From NCBI GenBank assembly GCA_012514925.1, contig JAAYZI010000271.1, positions 1-10,271 on the forward strand: 10,271 nt of DNA, in the 5' to 3' direction. This stretch comes from Deltaproteobacteria bacterium. Its GTDB lineage: Bacteria; Bdellovibrionota_C; UBA2361; JAAYZI01. Positions 1 through 6,033 of the stretch are shown here, in pieces. The translations under genes and the position numbers were made by a program. Below the pieces are notes generated by a model. The model did not search any database. It had not been told where the DNA came from and saw nothing but the letters and a program-made list of their open reading frames with translations. Numbering within the stretch: position 1 is the stretch's first letter; the number at the start of each line of letters is the position of its first letter.

Positions 1-757
1 CTTCGAAAATATATCTCGGCAAAAGGAACTCTAATAGTTGCGAGTAGTACTTTAGAAAAGTGGTAGCATCTTCGAGTTTAAGCACGAAGTCTCGGACATC
101 CGGATCTAAACCGTTCTTGTCACGAAGCGTTTCAACGAAGTAGGGGTTCGGTAAAAAGCGCACGTCCGCCACTAAATCACAATCCGGCGGTATGCCGTAC
201 TTAAATCCAAAAGAGAGGAAGTTGACTCGCATCGTCTTGTGAGGGTGGCGGCTAAGACTATCTACAAAGCCCTTTATCTCTCTCCTCAGATCATGCACGG
301 TCATGTCAGATGTGTCGATGCGTACCGCGGCCATCTCTTGTAAAGGCATCAATCTGGCCCGTTCTCGTTTGATGGTGTCTAGCAGCGTATCATCTTCATG
401 TGGGTTGAAATTCGGGTGGGGTCTGCGGGTCTCATGGTAGCGCTTTAGAATTGTGTCCGACCGACAATCCAAAAAGATGATTTGAAGCTGTTTTGCTTGC
501 GGCCCAAGGTCCTTTATAAGTGAGATCATCTCACGTTGCTTCTCCTGGGAATCGATATCTACGAGCAGCGCCGTGCGTAAGAATTTATCGGGGGAGGTGA
601 GGGAGTGAGCCACGAAATGGTTAAAAAGCGGGACAGGGAAATTATCTATTACATAGAAACCCAGGTCTGACAGGCAAGCCGAGGCGGTTGATTTCCCCGC
701 CCCGGACATGCCGGAAACGATAATCAAAGAAGCGATATGGTCAATTGATATTTTCAA
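1..757 (-). CDS. rapZ: RapZ-family RNase adapter / nucleotide-binding protein, 3' end cut off by window edge
   Basis: In E. coli RapZ binds the small RNA GlmZ and hands it to RNase E, so controlling glucosamine-6-phosphate synthase; related proteins (YvcJ) are GTP/ATP-binding. The minus-strand frame is open from a TTG at 757-755 to the window edge, about 252 residues of a family usually near 285, so some 30 C-terminal residues are outside. Visible motifs are a Walker A loop GMSGAGKST (residues 16-24), then LGFYVIDNFP, LDCRSD and RRPHP, and in the C-terminal domain the family hallmarks SFGFKYGIP and DVRFLPNPYFVETLRDKNG. A TAA lies five codons upstream of the TTG and there is no in-frame ATG before Met17 inside the P-loop, so TTG is the likely start; the Shine-Dalgarno match is weak (ACGGA). 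It begins 28 bp after hpf, consistent with one operon. The family call is very sure; whether it controls a GlmZ-like RNA here is unknown. Confidence 0.93.
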   Translation of the reverse strand, partial: MKISIDHIASLIIVSGMSGAGKSTASACLSDLGFYVIDNFPVPLFNHFVAHSLTSPDKFLRTALLVDIDSQEKQREMISLIKDLGPQAKQLQIIFLDCRSDTILKRYHETRRPHPNFNPHEDDTLLDTIKRERARLMPLQEMAAVRIDTSDMTVHDLRREIKGFVDSLSRHPHKTMRVNFLSFGFKYGIPPDCDLVADVRFLPNPYFVETLRDKNGLDPDVRDFVLKLEDATTFLKYYSQLLEFLLPRYIFE

Positions 758-785
758 TAATGCATCCGTTTACAGAACCAGCCGC

Positions 786-1100
786 TCAATAACGTCTTAT
801 GGTCTTTTCTTTGTGTTTTCTTAGTTGGTTGGTGAGGGAGTCGATCAGGTTGTCTATAGACTTGTACATGTCGTCAGATTCCTCGCTGTTTCTGATCACG
901 TTTCCGTCATAGTTGAAGGTGACCTCCGCAATTTGGCGGATCTTTTCGACGCTAAGCACGATATTTACCTCAAGGTCTTGACGCGCAAATTTGCGAAGGC
1001 AATGTGAGATTTTTTCTGTGACGTAATGCTTTAAAGCTTCTGAACCTTCCATGTTTCGAAAAGTTACGTTCGTGCTGATGATTCTTGGCTCGCCGTTCAT
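786..1100 (-). CDS. hpf: Ribosome hibernation promoting factor, short HPF type
   Basis: HPF binds the 30S decoding region in stationary phase and helps 70S ribosomes pair into inactive 100S dimers. The 104-residue product matches the short HPF/YfiA fold: a first strand IISTNVTF, then helix EALKHYVTEKISHCLRKFA, strands LEVNIVLSVEK and IAEVTFNYDGNVIR, then the acidic SEESDDMYKSIDNLIDSLTNQLRKHKEK helix. It lacks the extra C-terminal dimerisation domain of long HPF. The ATG at 1100 has GGGA about 9 bases upstream, a reasonable ribosome site. Its place just after rpoN is the classic rpoN-hpf linkage. A 7-bp hairpin lies about 40 bases upstream of the start, and a gap of 151 bp (from the restored rpoN stop) could hold a separate promoter, though I found no convincing one. 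Confidence 0.95.
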   Translation of the reverse strand: MNGEPRIISTNVTFRNMEGSEALKHYVTEKISHCLRKFARQDLEVNIVLSVEKIRQIAEVTFNYDGNVIRNSEESDDMYKSIDNLIDSLTNQLRKHKEKTIRRY

Positions 1101-1139
1101 TTGTCATTCCCAAAAATAAAGCATTGTTAATTTACCACG

Positions 1140-1156
1140 TCGCCGTATTACGGCGA
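1140..1156 (-). other. Short perfect hairpin in the hpf leader
   Basis: The bases TCGCCGT-ATT-ACGGCGA form a perfect 7-bp inverted repeat with a 3-base loop. On the minus-strand transcript the stem ends about 40 bases before the hpf ATG. No U-run follows directly (the nearest T-rich stretch is about 20 bases on), so it is not a canonical terminator. It could be a processing or stability element or part of a protein-binding site. The structure is seen directly; any function is a guess. Confidence 0.4.
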
Positions 1157-1251
1157 GGCTTCAATAGGAAAAGCCAGCATCTAATGAGGCCGAATTTTCC
1201 AGGTAGAAGCGAGTGACATCTGTCTATGATTCTAGCGCAAGGTTGAAAAAT

Positions 1252-1346
1252 TTAGAAGTGTCTTTTGCGCTTAGAGGAAGGCAGAATCCTCATGCTTTCC
1301 CGGTATTTTGCGACCGTACGGCGCGCAATATCAATATTTTCAGCCT
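1252..1346 (-). pseudogene. rpoN: Displaced C-terminal end of rpoN containing the RpoN box (-1 frame)
   Basis: Reading the minus strand from GCT at 1344-1342 gives 30 residues to a TAA at 1254-1252: AENIDIARRTVAKYRESM followed by RILPSSKRKRHF. This contains the RpoN box ARRTVAKYRE, the signature that reads the -24 promoter element, followed by the usual SSKRKR basic end. It is in a different frame from the upstream rpoN codons. Adding one G to the GG at 1345-1344 (minus strand CTAAGGCTG) joins residue R456 directly to this segment and gives a normal 486-residue sigma-54. The bases themselves are undamaged, which fits either a very recent one-base deletion or a base missed in sequencing or assembly. 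Confidence 0.9.
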
Positions 1347-2711
1347 TAGGATCTCAACTATCTTTTGATCGCTGATGGGGGCTTCGGGCGGCTCATTGGA
1401 TATCAGAGTACGTATACGCTCTTTTACCGCAGAGGATGAGACCTCTCCACTATCTGTTTTAATGCCTGTAGTGAAAAAGAACTTTAACTCGAAAACGCCC
1501 TGCGGGGTGTGCACATACTTATTGGTGGTAACTCGGCTAACGGTAGACTCATGCATGCCGATATCATCAGCCACATCTTTTAACACCAACGGTTTAAGAG
1601 AATCGATTCCGTGATCGAGGAATTCCCTCTGGAATTTAACAATGCTCTCTGTGACTTTGTAGATCGTTTGTTGGCGTTGGTGGATGCTTTTGATCAACCA
1701 TGAGGCAGCTTTCAGACGATCATTTAAGTAAGCGCGGTCCGGGCTGCCGCGCTGGTCATCCTTTTGCAACAGGCTCAGATAGTAAGGACTGACTTTTAAC
1801 TTGGGTAAGCCGTCTTCGTTTAAAGAAATCATGTATTCGCCGGCATCCTTATAAACGTAAATGTCGGGGATGATGTAGCGTGTGGTATCATCAAAAAACG
1901 GCCGGGCCGGACGTGGCTCCAGTTGTTGGATTAGCGTGACCGCCTGGTAGACCTCGTCTAGTGTCACGCCTTCATCTTTGGCGATCTGCTCGTATTTTCT
2001 CCGCTCCAATTTACTGAGGTGGTTACGGCAGATCTGGGCGGCCAGGCCCTCGCCAAGCCCCATGTTATCAAGTTGAATCAGTAAGCACTCGCTAAGGTTC
2101 CGCGCGCCCACCCCCGTGGGGTCCAGGCCCTGCACCAGTGCGATAGCAGCAGCTACTCTCTCCAGACTGCTGCCGCAAGCAGCGGCGATCTCTTCGTCCT
2201 TGGAGCAGAGGTAGCCGTCCTTGTTTAAATTGCCGATGACTTGCTTGATTACAGGCAAATCTTCTGGGGTGCAGTCGCAGAAGCGAATCTGTGATGCCAG
2301 GTACTCGCTTAAGTTCTGTTCTCTAGTAAGAGTCGCTTCCAGCGAGGGCCGTTCGTCGAACTCGGTGTAACTCCTGGATGACTTACCCTCCCGATAGTCT
2401 GAATAATTGGCGAGGTAATCTTCCAACGATACCGGTGAATCATTTTTCGGAAGCTTTGGCTCAGTCTCCGGCTCTGAGCCATCGGGGTCAGGAGGGGATT
2501 CGGTGCTGGATTTGGCGCGGGAAGGGTCTTTATCGCTCTCAGAATCTTCCTGTCTGACCTCTTCCAAGACCGGATTCTCTAGCAGCTCCCGTTCAATTGC
2601 TTCCTTGTACTCAAGCCTTCCTAGCTGCAACAGTTTGATCGCTTGTTGCAGCTGCGGAGTCATCAGCAGCGACTGACTTAGTTTTTGTGAAAGCTTAATT
2701 TCGAGTGCCAT
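1290..2711 (-). CDS. rpoN: RNA polymerase sigma-54 factor, frameshifted near the C-terminus
   Basis: Sigma-54 directs polymerase to -24/-12 promoters and needs AAA+ activators to open them. The open frame codes 473 residues. Region I is at 1-50 (MALEIKLSQKLSQSLLMTPQ, then LQQAIKLLQLGRLEY and ELLENPVLEE). An acidic, low-complexity region II follows (about 51-95). The core-binding domain is at about 120-310 with GLDPTGVGARNLSECL at 195-210. The HTH region is at about 375-402 (DVADDIGMHESTVSRVTTNK) and is followed by FELKFFFTTG. All are intact. The reading then leaves the family pattern after SDQKIVEILR (residue 456) and ends in 17 unrelated residues, stopping at 1290. The true end, with the RpoN box, is in the next frame and runs to 1252. 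As read, the protein would lack -24 recognition. The ATG at 2711 has only a weak purine-rich ribosome site (AAGAAG). It lies 219 bp after lptB, so it may have its own promoter. Confidence 0.95.
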   Translation of the reverse strand: MALEIKLSQKLSQSLLMTPQLQQAIKLLQLGRLEYKEAIERELLENPVLEEVRQEDSESDKDPSRAKSSTESPPDPDGSEPETEPKLPKNDSPVSLEDYLANYSDYREGKSSRSYTEFDERPSLEATLTREQNLSEYLASQIRFCDCTPEDLPVIKQVIGNLNKDGYLCSKDEEIAAACGSSLERVAAAIALVQGLDPTGVGARNLSECLLIQLDNMGLGEGLAAQICRNHLSKLERRKYEQIAKDEGVTLDEVYQAVTLIQQLEPRPARPFFDDTTRYIIPDIYVYKDAGEYMISLNEDGLPKLKVSPYYLSLLQKDDQRGSPDRAYLNDRLKAASWLIKSIHQRQQTIYKVTESIVKFQREFLDHGIDSLKPLVLKDVADDIGMHESTVSRVTTNKYVHTPQGVFELKFFFTTGIKTDSGEVSSSAVKERIRTLISNEPPEAPISDQKIVEILRLKILILRAVRSQNTGKA

Positions 2712-2930
2712 ATCTTCTTACAGGACCCGGTTTATACGCGGCCATAGTGGCTCTACGCCGGTCGGCGCGCGTCTTCAGCATCCTGATAGTTAAGATGAGG
2801 TTGGCGCCACTTGTTTGCAACAAAAGTATGACTCCGATACGACGCTAAACACGAGACGCCGAAAACAGGGCCGTCTGTTAGGATTTGCATTTATTCTAGG
2901 TAGTTATGAAAGTGGCCGTTATCCGCTTTT
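2712..2930. other. lptB-rpoN intergenic gap, no gene recognised
   Basis: This 219-bp gap separates lptB from rpoN. I see no RNA gene, no canonical terminator (no GC stem followed by a T-run on the minus strand) and no strong promoter. The only minor structure is a short inverted repeat TTGTT-TGC-AACAA at about 2812-2824. A 28-codon minus-strand frame starting at 2781 runs into the start of rpoN but has no supporting features. Confidence 0.4.
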
Positions 2931-3701
2931 TCATGAAATATTCGTGTTAGGCCCGTTAGGTTGTTTACCTTGGCCGGGTAATTCAAAGTTTTCGCCTAGA
3001 TAGTATCGTTGAGCTTTTTTGCTTGAGGCAATCTGCTGCGGCGATCCCTCTTCTAGGATCTTACCATCCACCAAGATATAGGCTCGGTCGCAGATAGAAA
3101 GAGTGTCTCGCACGTTGTGATCGGTAATCAGGACTCCGATGCCTTTCTGACGCAGTTTATGGATGATGTTTTGAATGTCGGCGATAGCGATTGGATCAAT
3201 CCCTGCAAAAGGCTCGTCAAGCAAAATGAAATATGGAGATCTTACCAGCGCACGGGTGATTTCGACTCGCCGCCGTTCGCCTCCGGAAAGAGAACTGGCC
3301 AGGTTTTTAGCTAATGGCGTTAAGTTAAGTTCCGTCAAAAGCTCGGTCAAGCGTTGTTGCCGTTCCTGAGAACTTGAAAACTCCAGGGTTTCTAAAATGG
3401 CGAGTAGGTTCTCTTCAACTGTCAACTTGCGAAAAACGGATGGCTCCTGTGGCAGATAGCCGATACCTTGTCGGGCCCGCATGTAGACCGGCTCATGGCT
3501 GATGTCTTTGCCGTCCAGCGTGACCGAACCCTTCTCCGGTGCTATTAAGCCCACGCACATATAAAAAGTGGTGGTTTTACCTGCTCCGTTTGGACCCAGC
3601 AACCCCACTACTTCGCCTGAGCGTATGTTAATCGAAACCTCATTTACGACGGTACGACCACCGTAAATTTTAGTCAGCTTTTCGCCACATAGTTGATGCA
3701 C
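2931..3701 (-). CDS. lptB: LPS export ABC transporter ATP-binding protein LptB
   Basis: LptB is the cytoplasmic ATPase that, as a dimer under LptF and LptG, powers LPS extraction from the inner membrane. The 256 residues show a full ABC set: Walker A GPNGAGKTT (36-44), Q-loop in LPQEPSVF (Gln85), signature LSGGERRR (138-145), Walker B FILLDEPFAGIDP (158-170, catalytic Glu163) and the H-loop in TDHNVRDTL (His195). The LptB-specific features GYLPQEPSVFRKLTVEEN and the YYLGENF end are present. About 16 extra polar residues follow the usual end near 240. The start is a GTG at 3701 with AGG about 13 bases upstream; there is no better in-frame ATG. It follows lptA at a 130-bp distance, which is unusual for lptA-lptB, and a candidate promoter sits in that gap. 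LptF and LptG are not in this window. Confidence 0.97.
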   Translation of the reverse strand: MHQLCGEKLTKIYGGRTVVNEVSINIRSGEVVGLLGPNGAGKTTTFYMCVGLIAPEKGSVTLDGKDISHEPVYMRARQGIGYLPQEPSVFRKLTVEENLLAILETLEFSSSQERQQRLTELLTELNLTPLAKNLASSLSGGERRRVEITRALVRSPYFILLDEPFAGIDPIAIADIQNIIHKLRQKGIGVLITDHNVRDTLSICDRAYILVDGKILEEGSPQQIASSKKAQRYYLGENFELPGQGKQPNGPNTNIS

Positions 3702-3715
3702 AATTATTCTACCTG

Positions 3716-3743
3716 ATTTTAAAATGTGCTAGTTAGCATTCAA
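3716..3743 (-). promoter_or_regulatory. Candidate sigma-70-type promoter for lptB
   Basis: On the minus strand TTGAAT (3743-3738) and TAAAAT (3721-3716) are separated by 16 bases, matching the consensus at 4/6 and 5/6 positions, just upstream of the lptB GTG at 3701. The spacer contains the small palindrome GCTA-AC-TAGC. The predicted RNA start would fall within about 10 bases of the GTG, giving an almost leaderless message, which lowers confidence. The area is AT-rich, so chance matches are likely. Confidence 0.3.
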
Positions 3744-3831
3744 TATGACAGACATCGTCCTGGTTAATCGAGGTTCTTATTAAACCGAAGTCCTTATTAA
3801 ATTTTGCCACATATTTTAAACGCCCAGCAGC

Positions 3832-4488
3832 CTATTTCCTCCTATTTTTTTTCTTAGAAGCCTTTTTGCGTTCCGGCTGCACAGCGGCGCCTAAAGGCCT
3901 TGAAGCCGTGGATTTCTCCCTCTTTACGACCTTGACCCGAACTTGCCCCTCAGCCGAACTTCGATCTTCTCGCAAAAAGATCTTGATTGCATCGGCTGTT
4001 AAAATGCTTCCCGATTCCTGCATCTCTGGGCTCTCGGTAAGCGTTAACACTTCAGACTGGGCGTCGTAAATCGCGCGCTGGCCGCTGGCTCGTATGTTCT
4101 CACCCTTTTCAATAATCACGTTGTTTTGGGCCACCAATTTTTCGATCTGGTTTCGTTCGTTGTACATTCCCTGCAAGATTTCGCAGGTCATTATCAAGTC
4201 TCCGTTTTTAACTTCGACATTGCGGCTGTATGTAAAGACGCGAGCCTTTGAGTCGAGGGTGAGGTTCTCCGATTTGATGTATGTGGGTTGGTCCCGATCA
4301 GAGGCTCGCAAGGTATTATAATCTAGCAGGGCTGGGGTTGGGATTGGCCGCACGGACTCGACTGGAGAAGGCGTGGGGGGTGGCGTTATATTCTCCTGCG
4401 CTAGGCATATTGCGCCACTGCTCCCTAGCGCTCCCACCGCACCAACTATGCACAAAAAATGAAGTGTCAAAAATGCAAGATTTCTCAT
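3832..4488 (-). CDS. lptA: LptA/OstA-family periplasmic LPS transport protein
   Basis: LptA forms the beta-jellyroll bridge that carries LPS through the periplasm from LptC to LptD. The 218-residue product opens with a signal peptide (MRNLAFLTLHFLCIVGAVGA, probable cleavage after Ala30 in ICLA-QE), then a proline-rich linker (PPPTPSP). An OstA-type repeat domain spans about residues 68-190: YIKSENLTLDSKARVFTYSR, NVEVKNGDLIMTCEILQGMY, the NNVIIEKGENIRASGQRAIYD stretch, and a final SILTADAIKIFLRED. It ends in a strongly basic tail (ERKKASKKKNRRK, 206-218), which is not a usual feature of E. coli LptA. The ATG overlaps the lptC stop as ATGA, so the pair is translationally coupled. The function is assigned by family and by position between lptC and lptB. 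Confidence 0.9.
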   Translation of the reverse strand: MRNLAFLTLHFLCIVGAVGALGSSGAICLAQENITPPPTPSPVESVRPIPTPALLDYNTLRASDRDQPTYIKSENLTLDSKARVFTYSRNVEVKNGDLIMTCEILQGMYNERNQIEKLVAQNNVIIEKGENIRASGQRAIYDAQSEVLTLTESPEMQESGSILTADAIKIFLREDRSSAEGQVRVKVVKREKSTASRPLGAAVQPERKKASKKKNRRK

Positions 4489-5117
4489 GAAGCCCCCTTT
4501 GAGTGGCTTGCAAATAACACTGTATCAACCCCTTCTGTTAGGGTAATTAGCCCCTGAGTCAGGTCGGCGTAAAGGTTCTTCCCCCGGATTCTAGTAACTT
4601 TATGTCGGATCCGCACGACGCCGGGCGCATGAATTGAATTAGTTTCTCTTGTAAAGGATGCCGTTTCAGTTTTAATAAGCAACTCCCCTTTATAGTCAAC
4701 ACTTATGCCGCCGACGAGGTCGGCGCGATCCAGGTTATCACCGTTAAAAAACAGTTTGGCCTCTTTCGCACTCAAGTGTACTGCCTCGTCTTGGGTACGG
4801 TAGAAATGCAGCGTTGCCTCGGAGAGTTCCGCGCTATTGCTCTCGGGAAAGTACAGGCCGCGTTTTGCGGCGACTTCCCACAGTGTTTTTCCATCTTTAG
4901 TTTCGCTGCGGTGAAATTCGTTTAAAACTACTAGAGACTTTCCCTCTTTTTCTAAAGATGAAGGGGAATCCGTGGTTTTGCTACCGGAAGCAGCCAGATC
5001 GGCATCTTTGTCGGATGGTTTGTGCCGTGAGCGCTGAGTTATTAAAGACGCGATCACGAAGAATCCTACCAAAACAATGGTGGTCGCGATGAGGCTCTGC
5101 CTTTTTGTAAGATACAT
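4485..5117 (-). CDS. lptC: LPS export protein LptC, single-pass inner membrane
   Basis: LptC is the bitopic membrane protein that takes LPS from LptB2FG and passes it to LptA. From the ATG at 5117 the product is 210 residues: a short basic start MYLTKRQ, one transmembrane helix (about 8-27, SLIATTIVLVGFFVIASLIT), a polar linker rich in Ser, Asp and Lys, then the LptC beta-jellyroll from about residue 62 (LNEFHRSETKDGKTLWEVAA, then KRGLYFPESNSAELSEATLHFY, GGISVDYKGELLIKTETASF and a final RIRGKNLYADL). The frame stays open to a TTG at 5159, which would add 14 residues (MEPWERGRYSYGFF). I prefer the ATG because it places the positive charges next to the helix and has GGA about 9 bases upstream. 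It follows kdsA at 69 bp and overlaps lptA by 4 bp. Confidence 0.9.
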   Translation of the reverse strand: MYLTKRQSLIATTIVLVGFFVIASLITQRSRHKPSDKDADLAASGSKTTDSPSSLEKEGKSLVVLNEFHRSETKDGKTLWEVAAKRGLYFPESNSAELSEATLHFYRTQDEAVHLSAKEAKLFFNGDNLDRADLVGGISVDYKGELLIKTETASFTRETNSIHAPGVVRIRHKVTRIRGKNLYADLTQGLITLTEGVDTVLFASHSKGAS

Positions 5118-5186
5118 AAAAAATCCGTAACTGTATCGGCCGCGCTCCCACGGTTCCAACCTGGGGCGATGTTTCTGGCGCTGGGC

Positions 5187-6023
5187 TTAAGCAATGGTGG
5201 CTGCGCATGCGGCAGCTCTCAAGGCACACGCCATTTTAAGCACTTCTTCCATTTTGCTCAAGGGCAGCATGGCCGGGCCGTCAGAGGGAGCCCGTTCTGG
5301 GTTTTCATGGCATTCTATAAAAAGTCCGTCTACGCCCACAGCTATGGCTGCGCGTATCAAGGGGGCGATAAATTGGCGTTGGCCCCCTGAGGCCGTTCCT
5401 CCGGCGCCCATTAGCTGCACGCTATGAGTCGCGTCAAATATGACTGGGTACCCAGTTTCAGCCATCAGCACAAAGCTGCGCGGGTCAACCACCAAATCCC
5501 GGTAACCAAAACAGGTTCCCCGTTCGCACAGCAGGATTTTGTGATTTCCCTGCGAGGCCGCTTTAGCCGCTGCCATGGCCATGTCGCTGGGGTGCAAAAA
5601 CTGCCCCTTCTTAATGTTAAGCGTGCGGCCGGTGGAGGCGGCAGCAATTATCAAGTCCGTTTGTCGACAAAGAAAAGCTGGGATCTGTAAGATGTCCGCA
5701 ACCTCGGCGGCCGCCGCCGCTTGCTCCGGCAGGTGTATGTCCGTGCAGATCGGCAGGCCGGTTTTGGATTTGACTTCGCGCAGCACCTCTAATCCGGCTT
5801 GGAGGCCGGGACCTCGCACGCTCTCGCCGCTGGTGCGGTTGGCTTTGTCATAGGAGGATTTAAATACTAATTGTACTGGATAGTGGCGGCAGATTTCCTG
5901 CAACTTAGTGGCAACATCTAAGCTGTGTGCAAGTGATTCAATTTGGCATGGGCCGGCGATTAGTAAAAGGTTTTGTCCCGTTCCGGCCTTGACTCCTTTG
6001 CATATTTCAACCGCTTTAGGCAT
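5187..6023 (-). CDS. kdsA: 3-deoxy-D-manno-octulosonate 8-phosphate synthase (metal-dependent type)
   Basis: KdsA condenses arabinose-5-phosphate with phosphoenolpyruvate to Kdo-8-phosphate, the first committed step to the Kdo of LPS. From the ATG at 6023 it has 278 residues, the normal length, with family blocks LLLIAGPCQIES, VFKSSYDKANRTSGES, GLPICTDIH, IPAFLCRQTDLI, NIKKGQFL, LCERGTCFGYRDLVVD, FDATHSVQL and PLIRAAIAVGVDGLFIECH. Cys26 (in AGPC), His200, Glu237 and Asp248 align with the metal ligands of the Aquifex enzyme; E. coli-type metal-free enzymes carry Asn at the Cys position. This predicts the metal-dependent class. The ATG is preceded by a strong AAGGGTGA site; an upstream TTG at 6041 in frame would overlap pyrG and lacks such a site. 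It lies 10 bp after pyrG, so the two are surely co-transcribed. kdsD and kdsC are not adjacent. Confidence 0.97.
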   Translation of the reverse strand: MPKAVEICKGVKAGTGQNLLLIAGPCQIESLAHSLDVATKLQEICRHYPVQLVFKSSYDKANRTSGESVRGPGLQAGLEVLREVKSKTGLPICTDIHLPEQAAAAAEVADILQIPAFLCRQTDLIIAAASTGRTLNIKKGQFLHPSDMAMAAAKAASQGNHKILLCERGTCFGYRDLVVDPRSFVLMAETGYPVIFDATHSVQLMGAGGTASGGQRQFIAPLIRAAIAVGVDGLFIECHENPERAPSDGPAMLPLSKMEEVLKMACALRAAACAATIA

Positions 6024-6033
6024 GAATTCACCC

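Noticed and set aside
1169..1190. Sigma-54 promoter (-24/-12) for hpf
   Set aside because: A TGGC...TTG pair is present on the minus strand but the spacing is one base too long and the GC of the -12 element is missing.
1340..1350. Programmed ribosomal frameshift in rpoN
   Set aside because: No canonical slippery heptamer or following structure is visible, and I know of no case of recoding at this site of rpoN; a plain one-base deletion or sequence error is simpler.
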